Source: Parasponia andersonii
Lineage: Eukaryota > Streptophyta > Magnoliopsida > Rosales > Cannabaceae
Reading direction: 5' to 3'
Length of the DNA: 64,000 nucleotides
Assembly: GCA_002914805.1 (NCBI GenBank)
Contig: JXTB01000003.1
Location: 1,154,229 to 1,218,228, forward strand
Under the pieces are notes generated by a model, which ran no database searches, was not told where the DNA came from, and saw only the letters and a program-made list of their open reading frames with translations. This document shows, one piece after another, positions 35,922 through 47,457 of this stretch (positions within the stretch are counted from its first letter, which is position 1; each line of letters starts with the position of its first letter). A program made the translations under genes and the position numbers.

Positions 35922-37350
35922 TTAGCTATTCTGTTTCAAAACCTCTGCCTCAGCCCTCGCCATGGGATCATCCTTGCTCTCTGTTTCGTCTTCCTTTTCC
36001 CCTTCTCGCTCTTGAGCCAATTTCTTTCTGTGCAGCTCTTCTGCCTCTTGCATTGCAGCCCGATTTTCTGCCTGAATGCGCTGCATTTCCTCTTCTTGTT
36101 GCTGCCGCTCAAACCAGGTGTCCGCATCCGCCCAAACTATTAAAAGGAAAAGCAGAAAAACACATTAGTTAGCACGATAGTAAACTCTGTTTAAAACCAG
36201 AAAACCATGAAGTAATAACGAGTAACATCATATACTCTCTCACCAATGCAACAATGCACAAAGACATAAAATTCATCATAAACGGTTGATGAACTAGAAG
36301 ACCCAAAAGGCCAAAACTTTTTTTTTATTTTTTTTGATAAATAAAAATAAACTTTCTTCAGCTACCAAGAAGTAGTGCATTGATCCAATGTTTCAGAGAC
36401 GCTGTTAGCATAGCAGACTCAATATATGCCCTTGGTGTCTTCTTTTTCTTCTTAATTCTCACTTACTATGTAGAAAAGCATAAACATTTACGTAAATCAT
36501 AAATGGTTGACAAACAAAACCAAATAGTCATTTTCTCTTTGGAGCAATAGACAGGAATCTTTCTTTGGCTACCAAGAGAGCTAGTCCTTGACCCAAATGC
36601 TTCAGCAACTTACTTGCATAGCAGAGTCAATCTATGCCCTCTATAACATCTGTTTCTTTTTCTTCCTATACCCACAGTTAGGCAACAATCCATAGACAGA
36701 TACAAGCAAATAAAAAATGGTTGATGAACTGGAAGACCCAAATGGTCAATATTTTCATGGAGCAATTTTTCAGAAACTTGCTTTGGCTACCATGACTACA
36801 TCATCACAATGATAACATCAAAAAGTTAGGTCAACTCAAGGGTATAAATTGAATCTCTTAAAACCCTAAACCCCAAAAGTCAATTCAACCATTTCTACAC
36901 CTCAAAACCACAAAATCAGTAAGAAAAAAAAATCCCTAACAGCATCGAATTAGCAAACCCATTAATCTAAATAACCCAATAATAAGTAACTAATCAAAAC
37001 ATTGACACCCAAAAAAAGAGAGAGAAAGGGTGTGTGTGAGTCTTACTAGGCTGAGCAGCCCAACCCTGTTCACCACCCTTGATGCGCTCGGGAAGGGCGT
37101 AGTTGACGGTGAGGACTCGGCCGTAGAGCTCGGCGCCGTCCATGTTGTCCATGGCGGCGGCGGCGTCCTCACGCTCGAGGAAGGTGACGAAGCCGAAAGA
37201 GCGGTGCTTCTGGGTGGCTTGGTCGAGAGGTGTCTTGACGTCCTTGATGTCACCAAAGGGTATGAAAGCGGCGTGGAGTATGGATTCGTTCACCTCCTCC
37301 GCTAGTCCCCCCACGTACAGTGTGTTCTTCTGTACTGCTTGCTGCGCCAT
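35922..37350 (-). CDS. AtE1-like small RRM RNA-binding protein
   Basis: Exon 1 is 37350-37047 (donor GTAAGA) and exon 2 is 36136-35922 (acceptor ttttaatag), joined in phase to 172 aa. One RRM spans residues 9-87, with RNP2 LYVGGL (11-16) and RNP1 RSFGFVTF (50-57). The C-terminal third is a charged helix ([20 protein letters not shown]...[10 protein letters not shown]) ending [13 protein letters not shown]. The RRM closely resembles that of cyclophilin E (CYP33), but the gene ends before any isomerase domain. This architecture and length match Arabidopsis AtE1 (At1g13690, 177 aa by memory), reported to stimulate DnaK/DnaJ ATPase activity. The ATG at 37350 begins the conserved [15 protein letters not shown]. 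The 5' leader holds a CT/GA tract. A role in RNA processing is inferred. Confidence 0.92.
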
Positions 37351-37390
37351 TCTTGATTTCTTTCTCCTCTGAGCCTGAGTCTGACCTCCC

Positions 37391-37413
37391 GCTCTCTCTC
37401 TCTCTCTCTCTCT
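37391..37413. repeat. (CT)n microsatellite in the AtE1-like leader
   Basis: About eleven CT dinucleotides, 41 bp upstream of the ATG; (GA)n on the coding strand. Confidence 0.93.
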
Positions 37414-37745
37414 TTCTCCTTACTCCTCTTTTTCTGGGCTTGTGCTTTGGGCTTGCATAATGGGCCTTTCTTGGGCTCCCCCTAGTCCATTTATACAATT
37501 AGCTGAGTCCATGTTGAAACAAGCCCAATAACTCAAAACTCACGCTTAAGCGCAGTGTGATTATTATATGCCTTGGAGTATGAAATAAAATAGTGAATTG
37601 ACTTTGGAGTTTTACTATTTTCAGTGTCAAATGTATCATTTAGAGTGGTATATGCATTGGAGATGGTCGAACGTGGTTTGTAAGCGTTTTACTTTTTCAT
37701 TTTCTATCAATTTTTTTTTAGCCAGATGGGTATGTATACTGCTAT

Positions 37746-39489
37746 TGTCACGACCCAAAATCCGGGCCAGTGGCAGAAGGGGAATTTCACAAAGGTGGGA
37801 AATTCCTTGATTTATTTGAAAAGTGTCAAAAGTTCTAGTTTTTATAAAAATAGTCTATTTAAATAAAATAATCGGAATTCCATCTCGTGAATCACTCCCA
37901 CAGTTCGTATACACCATTAAACATAGACTGAATAATAATTAAAAATCACGAAATCAAATATAAGCCAAAACATCACCATCATCTACAACAAAAGTCAAAC
38001 ACCAGAATGACATATATAAGTTCGCAGACAAAATAGAAAGCAGTAATCTTGGTTCAATGCTAATACAAGACCCAAATAATCCAAACACCAAGACGACAAA
38101 CTTCTAGCATTACCAAGAGACGAACTGCAATCAAGATGACCTCTCACTCATCTTGATCACCGAGATCGCACTGGACACCACCTGAGGAAGAAGGTAAGGG
38201 GGTGAGTATAAAATACCTAGTAGGATAAACAATTACCTTGATCGAAAATATTTTTGTGATGAGGAATTCCTGCATGGTTAGTTTAGTCCAAAACATACAT
38301 ATATATATAATCCAAACCGGAAATCCACATATATATANNNNNNNNNNNNNNNNNNNNNNNNNNNNNNNNNNNNNNNNNNNNNNNNNNNNNNNNNNNNNNN
38401 NNNNNNNNNNNNNNNNNNNNNNNNNNNNNNNNNNNNNNNNNNNNNNNNNNNNNNNNNNNNNNNNNNNNNNNNNNNNNNNNNNNNNNNNNNNNNNNNNNNN
38501 NNNNNNNNNNNNNNNNNNNNNNNNNNNNNNNNNNNNNNNNNNNNNNNNNNNNNNNNNNNNNNNNNNNNNNNNNNNNNNNNNNNNNNNNNNNNNNNNNNNN
38601 NNNNNNNNNNNNNNNNNNNNNNNNNNNNNNNNNNNNNNNNNNNNNNNNNNNNNNNNNNNNNNNNNNNNNNNNNNNNNNNNNNNNNNNNNNNNNNNNNNNN
38701 NNNNNNNNNNNNNNNNNNNNNNNNNNNNNNNNNNNNNNNNNNNNNNNNNNNNNNNNNNNNNNNNNNNNNNNNNNNNNNNNNNNNNNNNNNNNNNNNNNNN
38801 NNNNNNNNNNNNNNNNNNNNNNNNNNNNNNNNNNNNNNNNNNNNNNNNNNNNNNNNNNNNNNNNNNNNNNNNNNNNNNNNNNNNNNNNNNNNNNNNNNNN
38901 NNNNNNNNNNNNNNNNNNNNNNNNNNNNNNNNNNNNNNNNNNNNNNNNNNNNNNNNNNNNNNNNNNNNNNNNNNNNNNNNNNNNNNNNNNNNNNNNNNNN
39001 NNNNNNNNNNNNNNNNNNNNNNNNNNNNNNNNNNNNNNNNNNNNNNNNNNNNNNNNNNNNNNNNNNNNNNNNNNNNNNNNNNNNNNNNNNNNNNNNNNNN
39101 NNNNNNNNNNNNNNNNNNNNNNNNNNNNNNNNNNNNNNNNNNNNNNNNNNNNNNNNNNNNNNNNNNNNNNNNNNNNNNNNNNNNNNNNNNNNNNNNNNNN
39201 NNNNNNNNNNNNNNNNNNNNNNNNNNNNNNNNNNNNNNNNNNNNNNCGGGGGAGAAGAGAGAGAGATAGAAAAGAAAAGGACAGGGCATGTGGCCTTGTC
39301 TTATAGGGCTGTGTAATTTTTCAAAAATTGCACATAAGTCCCCAAATTTCAAATCTCTATCAATCTAGTCTCCCAAAAATTATAATTTAGTCCCTTTACA
39401 CAAAACTTTTGCAATTTAATCTCCACAATATTTTATCCAGAAAATTGGTAGATTGTCCAAATTTCCCGCCCAAAATCCGGGTTTTTACA
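37746..39489. mobile_element. Probable solo LTR of a Ty3/gypsy element, with sequence gap
   Basis: The left end TGTCACGACCCAAAATCC and right end GGGTTTTTACA have TG...CA form. They are the terminal style of long plant gypsy LTRs of the Del/Tekay kind. The flanks are gctat (37741-37745) and gttat (39490-39494), four of five bases equal, which fits a target-site duplication. The middle 909 bases (38338-39246) are N. No internal element coding is seen on either side, so a solo LTR is preferred, but the gap could hide more. Confidence 0.65.
38338..39246. other. Assembly gap of 909 N
   Basis: Open frames of hundreds of X residues across it are artefacts. Confidence 0.99.
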
Positions 39490-39494
39490 GTTAT

Positions 39495-40638
39495 CTTGAG
39501 CCATGACATTCTAATCAAAATAATTAGAGCACCTCTAATGCAATAGCAATTTTATGTGCTAGTGGTATAATTTGACATAAATCAACATTGTTCAATGCAG
39601 TGTCATTTCTTGTTCAAGATGTTGATCATCTAGTCTTCTCCTCTTCCTCTGAAACGTGTCCTCGTACTCATAAAAAAAAAATAAAAACATAGAGAATGAA
39701 AAAAAAAAATAGAGAGATTTGTGGCTCTTCAACCATGGAAGACTCGGGAAGAAAAGCTCAAAGAGACAGAGTTAGAGACGACAATCCCATTCTCGTCCAA
39801 GTTAGCTCGCATTCCAAGCTCATATCGAGCTACGTTCATTTCAATGGCTGCCATGGAAATTCGAAGGTCTTCTTGGTCACTCCTTGTTGGAGTTCAAGAA
39901 GAACTAGAAGAAATTTTGCATCAAGAACATCGCCAGCGAAAAAAAAGCAACAATTCTAAGAGATCCTAAAATCAATGGCTCCTTGAGTCGTGAATCTTAA
40001 AGTCTTTCCTCACGGTACTGTCCTAAATCTCAGCCTTAAATCTATCAAATCTCTAGTTAGTTGATTTTTCCGGATTTGTGATTTGAGATTTTGTATTTTC
40101 ATATTTAATATTTTCGATGATTTATTACTGGATTGTGTTGAAAAAATCAGATCCAAAGATTTGAGACGAAAACTTTGGAGGGATTTTTTATTTAATTAAT
40201 TTTTTGTTTCCTTTTATTACTGGATAGTGTTGATTTTTTAATTTGTATTTATTTTTATGAGGAGTTCGTTCATAGGCTGCAACCGCGTGATATGTGAGTC
40301 CAGTTTATTTCTGTCGTAATCTGTAGTCGATTTTTTATTTTTAATAAAAGTGGGGTTTAATTTAATCTCTTTTATTTATTATAAATTTAAAGAAAATACA
40401 TATTATTATTCAATCCCTACCACACCTCATTAGAAATAATAGGCTTTCACGTTTACCCTGATATGATTCGAACATAGAATCGAGATCTTATGTAGTAAGT
40501 GCTCTTACTACTTGAGCCAACTCACTTTGTCAATTTGTAGTTAATTTGGTTATACAAAAACTATATTCGAAGTCTCAACTATTTTGTGAAAGTCTTAAGG
40601 TTGGTTTGAGGTGGTGATAGTGGATCCTGCTTGACAAG
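39495..40638. other. Intergenic region before the nested elements
   Basis: AT-rich, with no supported gene. Two overlapping open frames near 39696-39969 lack recognisable features. It contains the SINE candidate below. Confidence 0.5.
40380..40530 (-). mobile_element. tRNA-derived SINE candidate
   Basis: On - it reads TTGGCTCAAGTAGTAAGAGC (40520-40501), a pol III A-box-like start. About 26 nt after this block comes TGTTCGAATCA (40474-40464), a B box. It then runs into an AT-rich tail. The box sequences and spacing are those of a tRNA-derived head. It ends raggedly and no target duplication was found, so it may be truncated. Confidence 0.5.
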
Positions 40639-41097
40639 TGACGCAGCAGATTATTAGATTTACTCTAATTTACGTTCTCACAACGAGAATAGAAATAGGA
40701 AAAATTCTCAAAGAGAATTAAGAAGAGAAAACTAAGATATGATTGAAGATTGGATGATTATAACTCTTACCAATGAAGCCTATTTATACAAGTTTAGGAT
40801 TAATCTAAACTATCTAATAAAATAATTCTAAGAAACTTACAACCATACACCTAGTACCTACCAACCAAACACAATTAAATAAATAAATTATTCACCTAAT
40901 ATACTTTAAATAATCAAATTGTTCACTTAATACACTTCAAATAAACAAGCTAAATAACTAAACATATTTCAAATAAATAATTCTATAATACCTAACACCC
41001 AAAAGCATTTTACCAACTAATGGAATGCTCATTAGATTGGGTTTTGGAATTTTAGGCCTTGGCTTTGGGTCATTGATGTTTGTGGGCTACTGCATCA
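40639..41097 (-). repeat. 3' LTR of element A
   Basis: On + it starts TGACGCAGCAG and ends CTACTGCATCA. On the right it meets attctccctcacttg, the reverse of the polypurine tract. It is homologous to the LTRs at 45697, 59677 and 60302. Confidence 0.88.
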
Positions 41098-44000
41098 ATT
41101 CTCCCTCACTTGAAAAAAACCTCGTCCTCGAGTTACTCAAGGTATGACTTCCGGTCTATGGTACTCGTACAGGTCTTGAAAATTGAAAGTCTTAGAAATT
41201 GTATAACTATCTGGTAGATTAATGACATATGCATTATCATTAATCTTTTGAACGACGTGAAAGGGGCTAATTTTCTTTTACTTGAGTTTATTGTATTCTT
41301 CTGTTGGAAGTCTTTGTTTATGTAAACGAACAATTACAAAATCGTCCTCTTTGAAAGTTTTGAATCTTCTATGCTTGTCAGCATTAGCCTTGTATTTTGC
41401 AGTAGACTCTTCTAACTTTCTTTTCACTTCTTCATGGATGTGAATTGCCTTTTAATCAAATGATCGACAATAATACTCATCCTTGGACGTTTTGGTAAAG
41501 GTACCAAGTTGAGAGTATGTAATGGAGGACGAATATAGCAATTTTAAATGGAGATTTTCTGCTAGAACGATTTGGCACGTTGTTGTAAGTAAACTCAGCT
41601 TGCGGTAGGATATTTTCCTATTGTTTAGGGCTTTCTTTGATCAAACATCATAAAATATTGCCTAGTATGTGATTAGTGACTTTAATTTGCCCATCTGTTT
41701 AAGGATGGCAAGTGCTACTAAATTGTAAGGTGGTATCAAGACTCATCCACCAAGTGCGCCAAAAATGACTGAGAAATTTACTATCGCGATCAAAGACTAT
41801 TGTCCTTAGTAACCTATGTAGACGAACAATCTCTCGAAAGAATAATTAAGCAATATGGGTAGCATTTGAAGTTTTCTTATAAGAAATAAAATGAGCCATC
41901 TTTGAAAAACAATCTACCGTAACAAAGATAAAATCTGAATCTTTTTATGTTCGCGATAGTCCCAAGATGAAATCTATGGACAAATCCTCCCAACGCGCAT
42001 CAGGAATATGAAGTGGCATATACAACCCAATGTTTTGAGCTTGTCCTTTTGTAGTTTGGCATATATAATAACGCTTGATAAATTTCTCGACTTCACGCTT
42101 AAGGTGTGGCCAAAAGTATCGAACTTTCACTAATGAAATAGATTTGTCTCACCCCATGTGTCCTCCTAACCCTCCTACGTGTAGCTCCTGAATGATGTAT
42201 TCTCTGAGAGATCCTCGTGGGATACATAAACAGTTTTCAAATAATAGAAAACCATCATGTGTTTGACTTTTATTTGTAACTCCACTAATACATTTCTCCC
42301 ATTCTTTCTTGAAATCTTCATCTTCAGCATATAAATCTTTCAAATATTCAAAACCGATTGTTTCATTTTAAATAGCAGTCAGTTACATAACTCAGCGACT
42401 TAATGTATTATTAATCGTGTTTAATTGTCCTGACTTATGCCTGAGAGAGAAAGTTAACTTCTGGATGTAGGCACAATCCATCGAGCGTGCATTTGATTTA
42501 ATTTGGAAGAGTTGTTGTGGTACTTAAGAGCTTGATGATCTGTATTAAGGATGAATTCCTTTTGCTTTAGATACAGCTCCCATTGTTGTAGTATATGAAC
42601 AACTACATATAATTCTTATTCATATGTTGACCACTTCTTTCTGGCTTCACTAAGCTTTTCACTAAAAAAATTTATCGGCTTCATATCTTGAGATAGAATA
42701 GCTCCAACTCCACACCAAAAGTATCACAGTCAACTTCAAAAATCTTGTCAAAGTCAAGAAGTGCAAAAACGGGTGTATTTGTGAGTTTTTCTTTCAAGAC
42801 AACAAAATTCTGTTCCTCTTTTTCTGTCCAAAGGAATTGCTTTTGCTTCAAAAAGTTGGTGAGTGGTGCAGCTATAGTACTAAACTTTCTCACAAATCAT
42901 CTATAGAATGTTACAAGACCATGAAAACTTCGAACTTCTATAATGATCTTCGGTATTGGCCATTCTCGGATAGCCTTCACCTTATCTTGATCGACTTTGT
43001 TTCTATTAGAACTTACAACGAAGCCCAAGAAGACTAAGCTGTCAGTCGTGAAGTTACATTTTTTAGGTTGATATACAACTTTACAAAGTGTATTAAAAAC
43101 TTCAGTCAAGTATTGTAGATGTTCTTTCACATTCTGACTATAAACCAAAATTTTATCAAAATAAACGACGACAAATCTTCAAATAAAGGGTTAAAATACA
43201 TGATTCATTAACCTTATGAAAGTACTCGGGGCATTAGATAGACTGAACAGTATAACTAACCACTCGTATAGTCCTTCATTTGTTTTAAATGCAGTCTTTC
43301 ATTCATCTCCAGGATGGATACATATCTGATGGTATCTACTCCACAAATCAATCTTGGAAAAGAGCTTTGATCCTCCCAATCTATCATACACGTCATCTAA
43401 TAGTGGGATAGGAAATTAATATCATACTGTAATCTTATTAATGGCCCAATTATCAACGCACATTCTTCAGCTTCTGTCTTTTTTTAGTGTTAGGAGTATA
43501 GGTATAGCCACGGGGCTCATACTTTCTCTAATCATCCCTTACTTGAGGAAGTCTTGGACTTGTATTTGTAGGATCTCATAGTCTTTAGGACTCATGCGGT
43601 AGTGCGGTAGACTTGCTCTAGGAACAAGTTTAATTTGGTGTTGAATATTTCATACTTGCACAGAAATATTGGTAGGAGTATATGTCTCTTTAGGTACAAA
43701 AAGAAGGTTGGTCTTGGTAAAAGTTGTTTGGTTATTTTGCAGCTTCATAAGAGCCAGAGTAATCTTCATATTATCCTTGTGGAAGTTGTATGTGTAAGCT
43801 TTGCCATTATGCATAGTGTTTAAATCGAATTACCACGGTCGACCAAGTAACGTATGATAAGCATCTATATCAACAACATCACATAATACCTCATCTTAGT
43901 AATTACCGATGGAGAAAGGAACTCGACATTGTTGTATCACCTTTGTTTTACTGACGTTCTTAATCTATCAAGTGCGATACGGGGCAGTATATGGTTGGGT

Positions 44001-44120
44001 TGGTAGTTGTAACTTGTTTACCATAGTCTTGAATACTATATTCTCGCTACTCCTACTATCAATGATAAAATCATACACTCGTTGTTCAACCGTATAACGA
44101 GTCTTGAAGATGTTGCATAG
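41098..44120 (-). pseudogene. pol remains of element A
   Basis: Read on - from right to left: a protease remnant with DSRSSENIV (normal DSG/DTG lost) near 44040-44090; RT/RNase H with VVYFDKILVYSQN (catalytic second Asp replaced by Lys) and KCNFTTDSLVFLGFVVSS (43190-42900); RNase H ([24 protein letters not shown], 42893-42681); integrase zinc finger and core start ([39 protein letters not shown], 42343-41945); and the integrase tail to 41100. Dozens of stops and frameshifts occur; it is long dead. Confidence 0.8.
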
Positions 44121-44289
44121 TTACATGTCTTCTTCCTTCTTTGATGTATACATCAATCGTTCTATTACTAAGGAAATACTTTCATCTCTATAAATGACTT
44201 CCTTAGGTTCAACTTCATCTATGTACTCCTTATTCTCGAAATAAACCTCATCCTGTTTGACGTCGTCATCATGTGTGTTTAGATTAACG

Positions 44290-45349
44290 GGCCTATTCGG
44301 ACGACATTGATTTGAATAGTGGCCTACTTATCCACATCAATATCATTTATTACCTCTCAAGACTGCATAAGAATTATTAGTGTTGTTGTTGGTTATTTCC
44401 CTTTGCAATCGAACGGTTGGTGGTTGTGAGAAAGAGTTAGTCTTACTGCTTCATCGTGTGGCCTTACTATGGCATTCCCTTACTCAAATCAGAACTTTAT
44501 GGTGGTGTAGAGGATTGAGAAGTTGTTGAATTATGATTTGCCTTTTGTTAAGCTGAGTTTCAATTTTCAAAGCGAGTTGAATTGCGCTAGACAAAGTATT
44601 ATGAGATTGTTTGAATACCTCGTCTTGTATGTTTGCATGAAATCCATCAATGAATCTAGAAATCTTTTAACTTTCGGATTTGCGAATGTCCATTCGAGCA
44701 GCAAGTCTATGAAACTTAGTTATGTATTCTTATACTATTTGATATGCTTGTCGGCAATGTTATATCGACTAAAAAGTGCTTGTTCATAATCTGGAGGTAG
44801 AAAGTGCTCGATCATTAATTGTTTCATCTACGGCTAAGTGTGAGCTTTGTTTCTCCCTTGCCAAATACGTGTCGCTTATAATTTATCCTACCAAGCTAAC
44901 ACATCTCCTTTGAGTTGATAAGTTACCAATTTGACTTTCATATATTCTGGAGTATCCTAATAATCAAAGGACTTTTCTACTTCAACTAACCAATCAAAGA
45001 ATTCTTCAATTATGAATAGACCATTAAATTGCGGAATCTCGATCTTCATGCAGTAGTCATTTTGTCAAGGTCCTTGGTTATTTTTGAGCGTGATTGGTCC
45101 TTCATCATCTTCACTAGAATCTTCATCTTAAAAAAGTTGATTTCGATGCCGCCTAAAATTTTCAAGAGGATCAATTTCATCATGTCTCCGTCGTTCATAA
45201 TTGTTGTCTTGTCTTCTAAGAAAGTGTTGAGTCAAATTTGTAAGTATTGTCTCTAAATTCTGCAATTTTCTATCAAGTGCATTTATTGACTCCTTTGTTA
45301 TGAACTCTTCTACAACGGAATTTTATTGGCTAGACTCTTCGCTCGACAT
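44290..45349 (-). pseudogene. gag of element A
   Basis: It starts MSSEESSQ at 45349 with a TAA right after, and runs through LDRKLQNLETILTNLTQHFL, parallel to the intact gag of element B. It reaches a CCHC zinc-knuckle remnant (CG-VGHYSNQC) near 44345-44296. It is broken by many stops. Confidence 0.75.
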
Positions 45350-45696
45350 ATTTTTTTTTTAAACTTTTAAACTTTTTTTTTTACTTTTTTTTTTTTTGCT
45401 TTTATAGGAAAGAAAATAGTACAAACTTTTAAAAGTAAAGAAAAGTAGAATTACTTTTTTTTACCTTTTTTTTTTTTGCTTTTATAAGAAAGAAAATAAT
45501 GCAAACTCTTAAAATTAAAGAAAAATAAAGCTCTCAAAAATCTAAATAGTAAGAAAAAAAATAAAGTTTACAAAAATATATATATATATATTACCTTGTT
45601 AAAGGATTGAAGCAAATTCTCCAAGGAGAAAACCTTGATAAACGTCTCTTGTTTTTTTTTTTTTTAGAAATAAAGATAATGTATAGAAGGGTTATA
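45350..45696 (-). other. Leader of element A with T-rich tandem repeat
   Basis: Two units of about 79 bp (gcttttata[g/a]gaaagaaaata...) precede gag on -. The same repeat lies at 59160-59360 in element B, so it is ancestral to both. The block ends at the B insertion point. Confidence 0.6.
45692..45696. repeat. Target-site duplication ttata, left of element B
   Basis: Equal to 60143-60147. The sequence of element A runs up to one copy and resumes at the other. Confidence 0.85.
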
Positions 45697-46162
45697 TGAC
45701 GTAGTAGGTCGCTAGATTTCGCTCTAACTTGCGTTCTTATAACAAGAAAAGAAATAAACAAAATTCTCAAAGAGAATTTAGAAGAGAAAACTAAGATCTG
45801 ATTGAAGATTGGATGATTACAACTCTTGTCAATGAAGGCAATTTATACAAGTTTAGGATTAATCTAAATCATCCAATAAAATAATTCTAAGAAACTTACA
45901 ACCATACACCTAGAACTTACCAACTAAACATACTTAAATTATTCACCTAACATACTTCAAATAAATAAATTATTCACCTAACACACTTCAAATAAATAAG
46001 TTAAATAATCTCACACATTACAAAAAAATAAGTCTATAATACCTAACACACAAAAGCATTCTACCAACTAATGGAATGTTCATTAAATTGGGTTTTGGAA
46101 TTTTAGGCCTTAGCTTTGGGTCATGGAAGTGGACTAATATTTGGTTGTGGGCGGCTACATCA
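45697..46162 (-). repeat. 3' LTR of element B
   Basis: TGACGTAGTAGG to GGCTACATCA on +, followed by attctccccc, the reversed polypurine tract. Confidence 0.88.
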
Positions 46163-47457
46163 ATTCTCCCCCTTTTGAAAAAAAACTCGTCCTCGAGTTG
46201 CTCAAGGTATGACTTCTGATCTATGGTGCTCGTACAGGTCTTGAATATTAAAGGTCTTAGAAATTGTGTAGCTATCTAGTAGATCAATGACATATGTATT
46301 ATCATTAATCTTTTGAATAATACGAAAAGGGCCAATTTTCTTCTGCTTAAGTTTATTGTATTCTCCTGTTGGAAGTCTTTCTTTACGTAAATGAAGCATT
46401 ACAAAATCGTCCTCTCTGAAAGTTTTGAATCTTCTGTACTTGTCAGCATTAGCCTTGTATTTTGCAGTGGACTCTTCTAACTTTTTTTTCACTTCTTCAT
46501 GGATATTAATCGCCTTATTAATCAAATAATCGGCAATAATGCTCATCCCAGGAAGTTTTGGTAAAGGTACTAAGTCGAGAGTATGCAATGGAGGACGAAT
46601 ATAAACAATTTCAAATAGAGATTTACCGTTGGAACAATTTGGCACATTGTTGTAAGCAAACTCAGCTTGCGGTAGAACATTCTCCCATTGTCTTAGGTTT
46701 TCTTAAATCAAGCACCGTAAAATGTTGTTCAGTGTGCGATTAGTGACTTCAGTTTGCCCATCTGTTTGGAGATGACAAGTGCTACTAAATTGCAAGGTGG
46801 TATCAAGTCTCTTCCACAAAGTACGCCAAAAATGACTGAGGAATTTATTATCATGATCAGAGACTATTGTCCTTAGTAACCATGCAGACGAACAATCTCT
46901 CGAAAGAACAATTGAGCAATATGGGTAGCATCTGAAGTTTTCTTGCAGGGAATAAAATGAGCCATTTTTGAAAAACGACCTACCACAACATAGATAGAAT
47001 CCGAACTTTTTTGTGTTTACGGTAGTCCTAAGATGAAATCTATGGACAAATCTTCCTAAGGCGTATCAGGAATAGGAAGTGGTATGTACAACCCAGTGTT
47101 TTGAGCTTGTCCCTTTGCAGTCTGACATATATAACAACGCTTGACAAATTTCTCGACATCACGCATAAGATATGGCCAAAAGTATCGAGCTTCCACTAAT
47201 GAAACAGTTTTGTCTCTTCCCATATGTCCTCCTAATCCTCCTGCGTGTGGTTCCTGAATGATGTGTTCTCTGAGAGATCCTCGTGGAATACATAAACGAT
47301 TTTCAAAGAATAGAAAACCATCATGTATTTGATGTTTATTTGCAACTCCATTTATGCATTTCTCCTATTCTTCCTTAAAATCTTCATCATCAGCATATAA
47401 ATCTTTCAAATAATCAAAACCAATTATTTTATTTTGAATAGCAGTTAGTAATATAAC
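46163..47457 (-). pseudogene. Integrase of element B
   Basis: The C-terminal part is open at 46645-46202. It carries a GPY/F-type module (IGPFRIIQKINDNTYVIDL) and ends TFNIQDLYEHHRSEVIP, then the conserved acidic LEDE tail. Upstream on - (46650-47400) the integrase core and the HIIQEPHAGGLGGHMG zinc finger can be read with stops. No chromodomain is evident. Confidence 0.75.

Noticed and set aside
35922-37350. Cyclophilin E (peptidyl-prolyl isomerase)
   Set aside because: The RRM is similar, but the second exon ends in a charged helix and a stop; there is no isomerase domain.
38144-39352. Two open frames of over 340 codons on both strands
   Set aside because: They consist almost wholly of translated N; they are gap artefacts.
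37741-39500. Inverted-repeat DNA transposon based on cccaaaatccggg at both ends
   Set aside because: The shared string is in the same orientation at both ends, and the termini are TG...CA with LTR-type flanks.
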